Assembly (NCBI RefSeq): GCF_000715075.1
Contig: NC_134087.1
Span: 159,699,436-159,763,435, forward strand
Length of the DNA stretch: 64,000 nt
Direction of reading: 5' to 3'
Source of the DNA: Nicotiana tabacum
Taxonomy: Eukaryota; Streptophyta; Magnoliopsida; Solanales; Solanaceae
The notes beneath the pieces are model-generated. The model was not told the origin of the DNA and did not search any database. It was given only the letters and a program-made list of their open reading frames with translations. Below, one piece after another: positions 1 through 12,838 of the stretch (position 1 is the first letter of the stretch; each line of letters begins with the position of its first letter). The translations under genes and the position numbers were made by a program.

Positions 1-99
1 GACTCCAAACACTGGGGGGTATTACCAGCCTAGCCGGTTGTAGCTGCTCGAGCCCAAGTTGGACAAGATATGAGTGATGAGGATCAGAATAGACTAGAG

Positions 100-1110
100 C
101 AGTTTGGAGGCCTAAGCCTCCAAAGTTCATAAGGGTAGAGTCAGAGGATGCTCAGGATTTTATAGATAGGTGCCAGTGGATCATTCGCACAACGGGTATT
201 TTGGAGACCAACAGAGTCTCATTTACTACTTTTTAGCTGACAGGGGAAGCCTACATATGGTGGGAGGCCTATGAGTTGGGCATGCCAGCCGATGCAACAT
301 CACTTACATAGCATGAGTTCTTAGTCCTCTTCTTAGAGAATTTTGTCCCATAGACTTGCAAAAAAGAGTTGCGTAGGCAGTTTGTGCAACTACTCTAGGA
401 GGGTATGATAGTGACTTAGTACGAGATGAGGCTTCCAGATGTGGCTCGTCATGCGGTATGGTTTGTTCCCACTAAGAGAGATAGGATTAGGAGGTTCATT
501 GATGGCCTCAACTATGGATTATGCTTCATTATGGCTCGGGAGGTTGCGACGGGTGCGAGATTTGAGTAGGTAGTCGATACTGCTAGACACTTAGAGACGG
601 TTCGTGGTCAGGAGCATGAGGAGCGGGAAGCCAAGATGCCTCATCTGGAGGATAGTCCCATCACAGTGGGGGTCATCCTTATAGGCCCACTCAGATGTCT
701 CATCCGGTTCATCGTGGTGCATCAGTTAGTTATGGATCATATAGTGCTCATCCTGATCAGTCATCTTTCAGCGTCCTCCCAGCTTAGAGTTCATCCTGTG
801 CTCCATCAATTCAGGGTTCATCAGTACCTGGTTCTTCTAGTGGCTTTTCTGGTTCTCGGGGTCTGGTTTAGTACCCCCGCCATTTGTAGATCGAGGTTTC
901 TATGAGTATGGAGAGTTGGGCAATATGAGGAGGCATTGCTCCCGTCTTATGGGAGGTCTAGCTCAGCAGAGAGGCCAGGTTATGACTTCTGCACCAGTTA
1001 CTTCACCACACGCTTATCCATCTCGGGGTGGGACTCAGGTAGTTAGAGGTCACCCTAGAGGGGAAGTTGATCAGGTGGTGTTCAGGCTCGATGCTATGCT
1101 TTTCCCATAA
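100..1110 (+). pseudogene. gag of the chromovirus (decayed)
   Basis: Reading through stops gives a typical gypsy Retrotrans_gag core: AQDFIDRCQWI near 150, YEMRLPDVARHAVW near 420-460, and RDRIRRFIDGLNYGL near 480-525, followed by EEREAK and a Ser/Gln-rich hinge. Near 910-950 a decayed nucleic-acid-binding knuckle reads GNMRRHCSRL, with its first cysteines lost. At least six in-frame TAG codons interrupt 230-575, most where the family has glutamine or a neighbouring codon one change away. The frame shifts after about 905. The intact protein would form the particle; this copy cannot. Confidence 0.8.
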
Positions 1111-1720
1111 GGCTAAAGGCAGTTGTTTCAGACACAATGATCATAAGTATTATTTCAGTGTGCCACAAGGATGCTTCCATATTATTTAACCATGGTTCTA
1201 CTTATACATATGTATCATCATACTTTGCTCGTTATTTGGCTATGCCCCATGATTCCTTAGTGATACATGTTCATGTATCTACATCGGTGGGTGATTCTAT
1301 TATTGTTAATCATGTCTATCGATCGTGTGTGGTGACTATTGGGGGATTAGAGATGAGAGTTGATCTTTTACTACTTAGAACGGTTGATTTTGATGTGATT
1401 TTAGGCATGGATTAGTTGTCACCGTGTCATGTTATTCTATATTATCATGCTAAAACCGTGACATTGGTAATGTCGGGATTGCCTAGGGTTGAATGGAGAG
1501 GCTCCCTGGATTATGTCCCCAGTAGAGTGATTTCATACTTGAAGGCTCAACGGATGGTTGAGAAGGGATTTTTGGCATATTTGGCCTTTGTGAGGGATGT
1601 TGGTGTTGATACTCCTTCCATTGATTTTGTTCCGGTAGTACGGGACTTCCAAGATGTGTTTTCTACAAACCTGTTGGCATGCCACCCGACAGGGACATTG
1701 ATTTTAATATTGACTTAGCG
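1105..1720 (+). pseudogene. aspartic protease region of the chromovirus (catalytic Asp replaced)
   Basis: The segment contains LFNHGSTYTYVSSYFA near 1175-1225 and VDFDVILGMD near 1385-1415. These are the two conserved ends of a retropepsin fold: the active-site loop and the hydrophobic flap-side strand. The family's active-site loop normally begins with Asp-x-Gly; here it reads Asn-His-Gly, so the catalytic aspartate is replaced. A TAG follows ILGMD where tryptophan is usual (TGG to TAG). The stretch runs on into the protease-RT linker (TPSIDFVPVVRDFQDVF) near 1610-1660. Protease function was lost independently of the stops. Confidence 0.72.
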
Positions 1721-2900
1721 TGGGGCACTCAGCCCATCTCTATTCCTCTGTATCATATGGCATTGGTGGAGTTGAAGGAATTGAAAGAACATTTTAGGAG
1801 ATACTTGATAAGGGATTCATTAATCCTAGTGTGTCTCCTTAAGGTGCACCAATTTTGTGTGTAAAGAACAAGGATGGTACTATGCGAATGTGCATTGACT
1901 GCAAGCAGTTGAACAATGTTACAATTAAGAACAAGTACCTGTTACCGCGCATTGATGACTTATTTGACCAGCTTCAGGGTGCAAGATTGTTCTCTAATAT
2001 TTGAGGTCTGGGTATCACCAGTTGAAGATTAGGGGTTCTGATATTCCGAAGACGGCATTGAGGGCCCGCTATGGTCACTACGAGTTTCTTTTGATGTCTT
2101 TTGGGTTGACCAATGCCCCAGTAGCATTTATGCATCTGATGAATAGTGTATTCTAGCCATATCTTGATTCTTTTGTCATATTATTCATTGATGATATACT
2201 GGTACACTCATACAGCCAGGAGGATCATGAGCAGCATTTGAGGATTGTACTCTATACATTGAGGGAGAAGAAGTTATATGCTAAATTCTCTAAGTATGAT
2301 TTTTGGCTTGATTCTGCGGAGTTATTGGGGAACGTAGTGTCTAGTAAGGGGATCAAAGTAGATCCGAAGAAGATTAAGGTAGTTCAGAGTTAGCCCAAAC
2401 CATCTTTAGCTACTGAGATTAGGAGTTTTCTTGACTTGGCCGAATATTATTGCAGTTTTGTGGAGGGATTCTTGTCCATTGTTCCACCTTTGACTAGATT
2501 GACCCAGAAGGTTCTTCTTCCTGATGAGTGTGAGGAGAGCTTTCAGAAGCTCAAGACTACCTTGACCACAGCTCTAGTTCTAGTTTTTCCTTCAGCATTA
2601 GGTTCATATACGGTGTATTGTGATTCTTCTTAGATTAGTATTAGGTGTGTCTTGATGTAGGAGGGTAGGGTTATTGCTTATGCTTCATGACAATTAAAGC
2701 CTCATGAGAAGACCTATACCGTTCATGATTTAGAGTTGGCATCCATTATTCATGCATTGAAGATTTGGAGGCATTATCTCTATGGCGTGTCTTGTAAGGT
2801 ATTTACAGATCATCAAAGTGTATAGCACTTGTTTTAGTAAATTTGAGGTAGCGGAGATGGTTGGATCTACAGCACGTAGTGGCTGATGCCTTGAGTAGAA
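1690..2900 (+). pseudogene. reverse transcriptase and RNase H of the chromovirus (decayed)
   Basis: Pieces in several frames spell a gypsy [20 protein letters not shown] near 1865-1920, [14 protein letters not shown] near 1940-1980, and the catalytic box LFIDDILVHS near 2182-2215 with both aspartates present. The thumb/connection region follows, with KIKVVQS then PKPSLATEIRSFL near 2370-2430. RNase H remnants are VYCDSS near 2616, VIAYAS near 2670, and [19 protein letters not shown] near 2725-2780, giving Asp and Glu positions. At least five stops or frame changes interrupt the reading. The domain order and the FIDD box make the identification safe. Confidence 0.85.
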
Positions 2901-2979
2901 AGGCGGTGAGTATAAATAACCTTTCATATATTTTAGATGGTGAGAGACTGCTAGCATTAGATGTTTAGGCAATAGCTAA

Positions 2980-4527
2980 TCAGTTCATGAGGTTAGATGT
3001 TTCTAATCCTAGTCAGGTTCTTGCTTGTGTGGTTTGTCGGACTTCTTTGCATGAGAGCATCAGAGAGCGTCAGTATGAGGACCTTCATTTGCTTGTCCTT
3101 AAGGACAAGGTGCGACACGATGATGCCAAGGAGATCTCTATTAGAGATGATGGGGTGTTGCGAATGCAGGTCGATTTGTGTTCCCAATGTGGATAGATTG
3201 GGTGAGTTAATTCTTGAGGAGGCCCACAATTCACGATATTCCATCATCCGAGTTCCACGAAGATGTATCAGGACTTGAGGCAACATTATTGGTAGAGTAA
3301 AATGAAGAAAGATATAGTAGATTATGTGGCTCGGTGCTTGAATTGTCAGCATGTGAAGTACGAACATCAGATGCCGGGCAATTTGCTTCAGAGACTTGAG
3401 ATTATGGAGTGGAAATGATAGTGTGTTACCATGGACTTTGTCGATGGACTCCCACGTACTTTGAAAACGTTTGATGCAGTTAGAGTGATTGTGGACCGGT
3501 TGACCAAGTCTGCACATTTCATTCCGGTTGTGACTACCTATTCTTCAGAGAGGCTGGCTGAGATCTATGTTCGCGAGATTGTTCGTCTTCACAGTGTGCC
3601 GGTGTCCATTATTTCTAATCGGGGCATGCAATTCAAATCACAATTTTGGAGAGCAGTGCAGCTAGAATTAGGCACATAGGTGGAGTTGAGTACAACATTC
3701 CACCCCCAAATGGACGGACAGTTTGAGTGCACCATTTAGATCATGGAGGATATGCTATACGTTTTGTTATGGATTTCGGGGGGTTCTTGGGATCAATTTC
3801 TACCTCTTGTAGAGTTTGCCTACAATAACATCAACTAATCGAGTATTCAGATGGCGCTTTATGAGGCCTTATATGGGAGGCGGTGTTATTATCAAATTGG
3901 TTGGTTTGAGCTGGGAGAGGCTAGGTTGTTGGGTACTGATTTAGTTCTGGATGCCTTGGAGAAAGTCAAGTTGATTCTGGATCGGTTTCGTACAACACAA
4001 TCTAGATAGAAGAGTTATGCTGACCGAAAGGTTGGTGATATTGCATATACGGTGGGAGAGAAGGTATTGCCCATAGTTCCGCCCATGAAGTATGTGATGA
4101 GGTTTGGGAAGAAGGGCAAGTTGAGCCCTTGGTACACTGGCCCTTTTGAGGTGCTTGGGAGGATTGGAGAGGTGGCCTACAAGACTACATTGCCCCCTAG
4201 TCTATCAGGCGTTCACCCACTGTTTCATGTTTCTATTCTCCGGAAGTATTATGGTGATATGTCTTATGTTTTGAATTTCAGCACGGTTTAGTTGGATGGA
4301 GATCTGACTTATGATGTAGAGTCAGTGGCCATTTTGGATCGGCAAGTTCGAAAGTTGAGATCAAAGAATATAGATTTAGTGAAAGTTTAGTGGAGAGGCC
4401 AACCAGTCGAGAAAGCTACTTGGAAGACCAAGCGGGAGATGCGGATTAGCTATCCACACCTATTTGAAACTCCAGGTATGATTCTAGACCCGTTCGAGGA
4501 CAAACGTTTGTTTAAAAGAGGAGAATA
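2980..4527 (+). pseudogene. integrase and chromodomain-like tail of the chromovirus (decayed)
   Basis: A zinc-binding remnant (DYVARCLNCQHVK) lies near 3325-3360. The integrase core follows: TMDFVDGLP at 3427-3455 has the first catalytic Asp, and SIISNRGMQF near 3605-3635 sits where the family has the second, Asp-Arg-Gly. Here the residue is Asn. The third, Glu, block is disrupted (TFHPQMDGQFECTI near 3695-3740). C-terminal blocks are RFGKKGKLSPWYTGPFEVL near 4090-4150, HPLFHVSILRKY near 4210-4250, then the chromodomain-like VESVAILDRQVRKLRSK and WRGQPVEKATWKT near 4315-4430. TAG codons interrupt before LDGDL and before WRGQ. A purine run before 4528 is the likely polypurine tract. Confidence 0.82.
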
Positions 4528-7500
4528 TAATGACATGGTCGGTTGTGTTGTGTATTATAGCCATGTTCTACTATTTATCATTTCTTCTATGTTCATTTGT
4601 AGTTATGTGACTTGTCGGGATAGTTGGTTTGGTTCCAAGGATTTTCGCAGTGAATTGGGACACATAGTCCCAAGGTTGGAAGTTTAAGTTGAAAGAGTTG
4701 ACCGGAGTTTAACTTTTGTGTAGACGATTCCATAATGGAGTTTCGATTGTTCCGATAGCTTTGTATTGTAATTTTGGACTTAGGAGTATTTTAGGATATT
4801 AATTTGGAGGTCCGTAGGTTTTTTTAGCTTGAATTGGTGAAAGTTGGAAAGTTGAAGGTTCGTAAGGTTGAGAGGTTTGACGGAGAGTTGACTTTGTTCA
4901 AACTGGGCTCGGATTTTAGTTCCATGAATTGGAATAGGTCCGTTGTGTCATTTATGACTTGTGTGCAAAATTTGAGGTCAATCGGAGTTGGTTTGATAGG
5001 TTTCGGTATTAGTTTTAGAAGTTGGAAATTCACTAGTTTCGTTAGGCTTGAATTGGGATGCAATTCGTGATTTTGATGTTGTTTGATGTGATTTGAGCCT
5101 TCGACTAAGTTTGTATCATAGTTTAGGATGTGTTGGTATGGTTGGATGGGGTCCTAGGGGCCTCAGGTTTGACTCGAATTGAAATTGGATCAAGGATTTG
5201 GACTTAAGGATTACTGAAGCTTAAAGCTTCTAGTGTGATCTCACATGCGTGGTTTTGACCATAGGTGCGAGATCGTAGAAGCGGTCATGGGGTCGTAGAA
5301 GTGGTTCTGGGTTGGAGATGGCAAGTTGTGCATGTGCGGGTCGCAGAAGCAAAAATTGGTCAGGTGAGGCTAAAGTTGCAAAAGTGAAGCTTCTCCGCAG
5401 GTGCAAAAGTGCAGGAGCGAGGTCAAGACCTCAGAAGCGTTCCCGCAGATGCGTGAGAGGGGTCGTAGGTGCGCTTGGTCGGGAGTTAAGTGATTTCCGC
5501 ATATGCGGACCTGTGACTGCAGAAGCGGTTCCGCAGAAGCGAGGATTTGGACCGCAGGTGCGGTTTGGCTGGACAGAACATATATGTTGAAGGGTTTGGC
5601 ATTTTTCTCATTTTTAAACTTGTAGAGCTCGGCTAGGGGTGATGTTTGAGAGGGATTTCACTATAATTCAAGAGGTAAGTGACTTTTGATCACTTTTGTC
5701 CATAAATATTGAATACCCATTAATTTTTACACCTAAATTATGTGTGCTTGAGGTGAAATCTGGAGCATTTTGGACTATGTATTGGAGAGTAAGATTTGGG
5801 GATTTGAGAGTCGATTTGTGGTTGTAATTGGATGCTTTTGGTATGGTTGGATTCGTAATTGAATGGGTGTTCGGAGTTTGTGAATTTTGTCAGGTTCCGA
5901 AGCGTGGTCTTAGGGTTGACTTTTTTATTTTGGTTAAAGATCTTAGCTTTATCGTATTGAATTGATTCATATAGCTTGTATTGACTATATTAAATTGTTT
6001 ATGGCTAGATTCGAGTCATTTGGAGGCTGATTCGCAAGGAAATGGTTTTTGGAGTATTGAGTTGCGCACGTTGAGGTAAGTAACACTTCCAAACTTGAAA
6101 CTGAGGATATAAATTCTTGAAAAACATATTATATGGTTTGTGTTGTGGTGACGTACATACTAGGTGACGGGCGTGTGGGAGCGCACCATGGTAATCATGA
6201 TCCGGTTGATTATTTGTATTGTGTCGTTATCAAATCTGGTCCTATCCGTGAAAACCTTACTTGTTGGAGTAATTGAACAGTAATTTATGTTAGAAATTAT
6301 GTTTAGGCTATGTGCTTACTCTGCTGAGATCTAGTGAGGTTATTTTTGTTGTTTTGAGTTATCTGTTTTAACTACAATTATGTACTCAGTCGTGATACTT
6401 CGTTTACATATCATATCTTAGTCTTTGTTATCCTTTACTGTTACATCACATGTTATTATTTTTTGGGTTGAGTAGTACGAGATTGTGAGCCTTTGAGACT
6501 TGAGAGATTGATGACTGAGGTGGTCTTGAGAGCCGGATTGTAAGTGTTATTGTAGATCGAGTTGCATACCGCAGCAGGCCTTATTGGCTTATTTATTATT
6601 GTGGATCGGGTTGCACGCCGCAGCAAGCCTTATAAACTTTATATTAGTACTTGGGCAGGATTCGCCTCTCCGGAGTCTGACATACCGGCAGTGAGTGCAG
6701 GCACAGTGATTTATACACATGCTTTGGTGAGGGACATTGATGTCAGGCACTCGTACAGTGCTGAGTGATTGTGTATGTGATGAGTGGGTAATTGAGATAG
6801 ACAGATTGAACACTTTGAGAGTGGGAGTACCTAGAAATATCATTATGAAACCTTACATTTGACATGCATATTTGACATGTAGGCATAGAGATGTACCATT
6901 CCCCATGCTAGCTATACTTGACATGTTATTATTTAGTGTTGGTCTCTAATTGTGAACTTGAAAGCATATCTAAATTTTGTACCATGAACGAGCTGAATAT
7001 AGAAGTTTCTCTGAGTTATTTACTGTCATTTTCGTTTTCTTACCTGCGTTGTCATTATATTGGTTCTGAATGTATCTTTCTAAGCGCGTCACTACTTTCA
7101 GCCCAAGGTTAGTCCTATTACTTATTGAGTATATTGGGTCGGTTGTACTCATACTACACTTTGTACTTCATGTTCAGATTCAGGTACATCTGGACGAGGT
7201 GATTGCTAGATCGTTTCTAATACTTGCTTGGAGACTTCAAGGTAGTTGTCATGGCGTCCGCAGACCTTGACTCTCTTTTCTTTTATTTTCTTCAGTACTG
7301 CTCTATTATTCAGGCAGTTGTACTAGAATTTTGGCTTATGTTGATACTCAGTAGTGATTATGCACTCGTTGACTCTAGGTTTTGGGATGGTTGTAGTAGA
7401 GTTTCAGTTACTTTTATTATATATTTATGAAATTATCTGTTGTTGAGTTTATTAAGTATGTTCCATTCAACTGTTTAGCTGTTTTGTGATTGTTGGCTTG

Positions 7501-7554
7501 TCTAGCAAGTGTGTTAGACACCATCACGACAAGTTGGGATTTTGGATCGTGACA
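4528..7554 (+). mobile_element. 3' LTR of the chromovirus (about 3.0 kb)
   Basis: The LTR begins near TAATGACATGG, just after a purine-rich run, and ends with the family signature CATCACGAC...GGATCGTGACA at 7554. It parallels the solo LTR at 9881-28514 and the LTRs at 16366-19406 and 23598-26564: the same ACTAGGTGACGGGCG block near 6160, GGGTTGCACGCCGCAGCA repeats near 6550-6635, and CTCCGGAGTCTGAC near 6668. A GC-rich stretch at 5290-5575 holds many GCAGAAGCG and CCGCAGGTGCGG-type motifs. The first two bases no longer read TG, so the start is good to a few bases. No functional gene is seen inside. Confidence 0.8.
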
Positions 7555-9880
7555 AAAAGTTAGTTTAATTCCCTTCTACTCATTTGTATAAAATCTTCTT
7601 CATACTATCAAAGGTGATAGTTGCTCAGAAACTTTAGCTTTCATACGTCTAATATATCGGGTGAGTCTACAGCATAGTGTTTTCAAGTTTTGTTAACTAA
7701 ACTTAAATTAGCATGTCTTGTTCTTTCATGTTGTGTAATTAATTTGGTTGCTTAAATAACTTTGTACAAATATAATTATCCTTGCTTTCATAACTATAAA
7801 AATAATTAATTAATTCAGGCAACTTAACAAAGAATTATTTGACAATTGTTGTCGGTACTGTATTTTCTTCTGAGTTATATTGGGGTTTAACAAAAAACAA
7901 AGTTATCTAAACTAGAAGAGTTAAAGTTGGAGAAGCAACTAAAACTTTTCAATAGACTATAAGTCAAAACAATTAAGGTATATATTTTGAGAAAAATATC
8001 ATTATATTCATATGTTTTATGGCTGATTATTTTATTCATGTGCTACTATCTTTTGTAGCAAAAATAAATTTATGCTTCTATCCTATAGTTTTCTCCATGA
8101 TGTTCAAATAATCTAACTAATTAATATTTGCAAATTGACTTTATTCATTAGAGAATGGATTTTGTGATTTTGAAAATCTATGTGGGCTTGAATTTGAAAA
8201 TAAATTACATATTTGAACTTGAAAGATTATGGATCACCAGAATTTGATCTTTATCTCGAATTTTAACTATATGGGCCCGGATTGACTTTTTTATTGACGT
8301 TTGACATCTTAATAAAGATTGAATTTTTTTATGTGGGATTGATTTATACAATATTGTTTGACTTTTTAAATATTATTTGACTAGATTGTAAACGTTTGAA
8401 GGCCATAAAAAAGGCGTTCTTAAAGGTTGAAGCTTATTTTGGAGAAAGTAAGTATCCTGACTAATCTCTACTAGACGGAATTTTTTCTAAAATGGACTTA
8501 TGTGCTACTTGTTACATGTTTGGGGGTAACGTATACACGAGGTGACGAGCATATATATAAATACATAGAAAGTTTTATGCTTGGGGGTAGATTTTAAGCT
8601 TCTTTATACCTTGTTCTACAACATGTTTACTTGCTTTACTTATTTATATGATAACTTGATCATTTTTATTCATGCTAAAAGTCATGTCTAGAATTTTTAT
8701 GTTTTATTTAAATATGTTGGGCTATTTTTATATCAGACTATATGTTGTAGTAGTAGTCACACATAATACACCTGTACATCTCTGCGTATTTGTCTCTCTT
8801 ATCTATATGCATTATATATACTTATTTCTTGTATATACTCATACACCCTTGCATATGGTTCTTCTATATGGATTGAGGATATGAAACAATGGAACATTTC
8901 GTGCGGTGTTATAATTATAGCACGATGGTTTGTTTCGTGTGATTGATCACTGATTACTGAGATATTGATATTTGAATGAATTTTAATCTATTCCTCCGGA
9001 GTCACGTAATTACCCATACTACATTGGGTCTCGTGTGTGCATGTTTGTAGGACACTTGAAAAGTATCAATTGATGTAAAGTTTGAGCATTTATCATGCAT
9101 AAATATTTGAGACTCATGTAAAAACATTCATATAAATGGTACTTCATGCATATCATATCTGTATGAGAATTCGGTATATTGATTTATGTTTTTTATTATA
9201 TTATTTTAAGAATATGCTTATTATTTTTTTGCTTGAATGTACACATTAATATCTATATTTGTTATTTTTTGATTATTTCTCTGTATTGTATATGATTATA
9301 AACTATTCAAGTTATAAAAGTGAGTATCATTTTTGTTAATACCTCGTCACTACTTTATTGGGGTTAGACTTAATACTTACTAAGTAATTATCTTTTGTAT
9401 TCATGCTATACTTCTACACATTTTGTGTAGACACCGAGCCTAGAGCTAGCGGAGTTCGTGAGTCTACCTTTGGTGCATGATTTAGAGACTTCATTCTAAG
9501 TTGTGCTTGGATTCGCAGCTTATGGAGTCCTCTTCTATCTTATTTATTATTTTTTCTTTGCAAATAGTATCAGTATTTTGAGACAGTATTATAGGCCGTA
9601 TTAGATTTTCATGACATCGTGACACTAGTCTTGGGAAGTTCTTTTGGATATGTTTTATTTTGTATTCAATTTATTTTTTCATTTTACTTATGAAGTAACA
9701 GCTAGACTTTATTTATATTAAATTATGAAGTAGCAGCTACACTTTATTTTTATTGACTTGTTATTGTTTGGATGAATGAACTTTAATTCCTCTGGTTCTT
9801 TTTCCTTTTATTGTTTAGTTAGTTTTTGTTTGTTACCACTCTGTGGGTTGTCAAGTTGTGTGCTACACTGAATAATATAT
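7555..9880. repeat. AT-rich gap with a probable older gypsy LTR remnant
   Basis: No gene was recognised. From about 8160 to 9630 the order of landmarks resembles the right half of the neighbouring LTR family: a diverged GTATACACGAGGTGACGAGC near 8530, CTCCGGAGTC near 8994, a TGTGTAGACACC-type end block near 9425, and ATCGTGACA at 9616-9624. This suggests a very old partial LTR. A small direct duplication (TATGAAGTAACAGCTA-type) is present at 9687-9755. The 7555-8160 part is plain AT-rich sequence in which I see nothing definite. Confidence 0.35.
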
Positions 9881-10276
9881 TGTGACGATTCGACTGGTCA
9901 TTTTAAGAATTTACTTTTCGTTCGGTGGTTTGAAGGCATGAGTAGTATCATATGGTATAATATGACTTGCATGTATCATCGGTTTTGGTTGTCGAGTGGT
10001 TCGGGATTGGTTTGGGAGAATGATTCATAACTAGGAAGCTTTAAGTTTTGCAAGAGTTGACTAAGTTTAAGTTTTGTATATTTGATCTCGGATCGGAGTT
10101 TTGATGATTCTGTTAGTTCCTTATGATAATTTTGGACTTAGGCGTATGCCCGGATTCGCATTTGGATATTTTTAGAAGGTTTTGGCTCTAATTGGCGAAA
10201 GTTGGCAATTTAAAGGTTTGAAAAGTATATAGGTTTGACCAGGAGTTGAATTCGATGTTATCGGGTTTGGATCGTT

Positions 10277-10306
10277 CACTACTAGAATTCCGGAAAAAAG
10301 CGACCA
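10277..10306 (+). repeat. CACTA left terminal inverted repeat
   Basis: This 30-bp TIR starts CACTACTAGAATTCCGG and runs into the first GCGACC unit. It is the exact reverse complement of 15349-15378. Confidence 0.93.
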
Positions 10307-10910
10307 AAGTTGGTCTGTCAAGAAAAGCGACCAAAGTTGGTCGCTAAATTGGCGAAAATAATAAAATAATTATTTGATATACATTAGCGACCAAGGTTGG
10401 TCGCTAATTTCGTCAAAATATTGACCGAACTGGTCAGACTTGCTTGGTCAAAGGTATACTGAGATTAGCGACCAACGTTGGTCGCTACAGGGGGACCCAC
10501 TTATAAAATTATAATAATTATAATATTATTTAAAAAAATTATAAAATATAAATAAATATAATTTAAAATTAGCGACCAAAGTTGGTCGCTAATTAAGGGG
10601 TAAGCAGATAGCGACCAACTTTGGTTGCCAAAAATGGGACCCAGTTATAAAATTTTAATAATTATATTTTTATTTAAAAAAATTATAAAATATAAAAAAA
10701 TATAATTCAAATTTAGCGACCAAAGTTGGTCGCTTACAAAAATAGAGACCAACTTTGGTCGCTAATCTGGGACTCAGTTCTAACGTTTAACAATTATATT
10801 ATTATTTTAAATATTATATAAAATATAAATAAATCTGATTTAAATTTAGCGACCAACTTTGGTCGCTAATTTAAATTATGTATATTTAGCGACCAAAGTT
10901 GGTCTCTTTT
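10306..10910. repeat. Left subterminal array of GCGACCAA/TTGGTCGC near-palindromes
   Basis: About ten copies of an 18-20 bp unit (GCGACCAAAGTTGGTCGC, or its complement with AACTTT in the middle) are spaced 40-100 bp apart in AT-rich sequence. Variants have GG, CG, or AGAGACC in place of AGCGACC. Subterminal motif clusters are the known binding sites for the TnpA-type protein in En/Spm; that role is inferred here from position. The right-hand counterpart is at 14787-15345, and two further units occur at 13206-13290. Confidence 0.88.
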
Positions 10911-11258
10911 CAGGTCAACAATGGTCAAAATTAAAAATCACTTTTGTATTTACTATCTAAATAATGTAAATGTAACCCATTAACACTTTTGTAATACAAA
11001 GGATGAATAGACTAAGTTATACTCTAACATGCTATATATGCAGTTAAGCAGTACTATGAAGCGTGTGTGTGTGTCTATATATATAAGAACATGAAGCGCT
11101 CGGAACACAGGGACGGGTTCTTTTAGGTATTGATACACTTGTAAATTGATTCATCGACTTATAACCTACTCATATGCATGTATATATATTAACAATAAAT
11201 TAAAACATCTCGACTTATATCAAATATACATAGTATAATATAGTATATAGTATAAAAG

Positions 11259-11307
<49 letters not shown>

Positions 11308-11447
11308 AACATGAAGCGCTCGGAACACAGGGACGAGTTCTTTTAGGTATTGATACACTTGTAAATTGATTCATCGACTTATAACCTACTCATATGCATG
11401 TATATATATTAACAATATATGCAGTTAAGCAGTACAACGAAGCGTGC

Positions 11448-11478
<31 letters not shown>

Positions 11479-11745
11479 AGAACATGAAGCGCTCGGAACA
11501 CAGGGACGGGTTCTTTTAGGTATTGATACACTTGTAAATTGATTTATCGACTTATAACCTACTCATATGCATGTATATATATTAACAATAAATTAAAACG
11601 TCTCGACTTATATCAATTAATATATGTATATATATATGTATATATATATATATATATAAGCTATATTCGATATAATATTAGCTAATGCACTAATACTTAG
11701 TGCATAGTATAGTATAGTATATAGTATAGTATAGTATATATATAC

Positions 11746-12158
11746 TAAGGGGTCGTTTGGTAGGAGGTATTAGAAAAAATAATGCAAGCATTAGCTCTAT
11801 GCATTACTAATACCAAGTATACATCATACTTGGTAGTATCCTATGCATTAGTAATACATAGAAAACCATGGCATTAGTAATACCAAGGCTATTAATACAT
11901 GCATTAGTATGTTTAAAGACAAAATTGTCCTTAGAGTCCATTAAAGCTAGAGAATATGGAGGACATTTTTGTAAACAACTATTTTTCTTAAAAATTATGT
12001 AATGCATTATAATTTTAATACACCACACCAAACAGTAGATAAGAAAAAAGATATGCACAACTAATGCGTGCATTACTAACACATGCATTACTAATCCATG
12101 CATTACTAATACACCTTATTCCGCATTATTCTTATACATCCTACCAAACCACCCCTAA
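11746..12158. mobile_element. Tourist-like (PIF/Harbinger) MITE
   Basis: The 407-bp element (11749-12155) has imperfect terminal inverted repeats starting GGGGTCGTTTGGTAGGA; the opposite end reads TCCTACCAAACCACCCC. It is flanked by TAA on both sides (11746-11748 and 12156-12158), the usual 3-bp target of PIF/Harbinger MITEs. The interior is AT-rich with repeated GCATTACTAATAC motifs in both orientations and no coding capacity. It sits inside the CACTA element and is therefore younger than it. Confidence 0.88.
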
Positions 12159-12333
12159 GTGTATAGTATAGTGTATTATATATTATATATCAAGGTATAT
12201 TCGATATATATAGTATAATATAGTATATAGTATATAAGCTATATATATATATATATAAGAACATGAAGTGCTCGGAACACGGGGATGGGTTCTTTTAGGT
12301 ATTGATACACTTGTAAATTGATTCATCGACTTA

Positions 12334-12394
<61 letters not shown>

Positions 12395-12526
12395 CATGAA
12401 GCGCTCGGAAACAGGGACGGGTTCTTTTAGGTATTGATACACTTGTAAATTGATTCATCGACTTATAACCTACTCATATGCATGTATATATATTAACAAT
12501 AAATTAAAACGTCTCGACTTATATCA

Positions 12527-12529
<3 letters not shown>

Positions 12530-12609
<80 letters not shown>
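12530..12609. repeat. (AT)n microsatellite
   Basis: About 80 bp of nearly pure AT dinucleotide repeat inside the CACTA element, at the right end of one 150-bp unit. Similar shorter tracts lie at 11262-11305 and 12338-12391. Confidence 0.95.
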
Positions 12610-12613
<4 letters not shown>

Positions 12614-12807
12614 AAATTTATGTATATTTAGCGATCAAAGTTGGTCTCTTTCAGGCCAACAATGGTCAAAATTAAAAATCACTTTTGTATTTACTATCTA
12701 AATAATATAAATGTAACACGTTAACACTTTTGTAATACAAAGGATGAATAGACTAAAATATACTCTAACATGCTATATATGCAGTTAAGCAGTACAACGA
12801 AGCGTGC

Positions 12808-12838
<31 letters not shown>

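Larger units (their letters stand above)
1..7554 (+). mobile_element. Ty3/gypsy chromovirus (Tekay/Del-like), 5'-truncated by window edge
   Basis: The right-hand part of an LTR retrotransposon is present: gag (about 100-1110), protease (1137-1720), reverse transcriptase and RNase H (1690-2900), integrase (2980-3760) and a C-terminal chromodomain-like tail (4150-4520), followed by a 3' LTR (4528-7554). The order PR-RT-RH-IN is that of Ty3/gypsy, and the tail after integrase is the kind seen in Tekay/Del chromoviruses. The 5' LTR and primer site lie left of the window. All domains carry stops and frameshifts, so the copy cannot be autonomous. The lineage is assigned from remembered family similarity, not from an alignment. 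Confidence 0.88.

Noticed and set aside
12183..12701. Open frames with long Tyr-Ile runs on both strands
   Set aside because: They are translations of (TA)n microsatellites and not genes.
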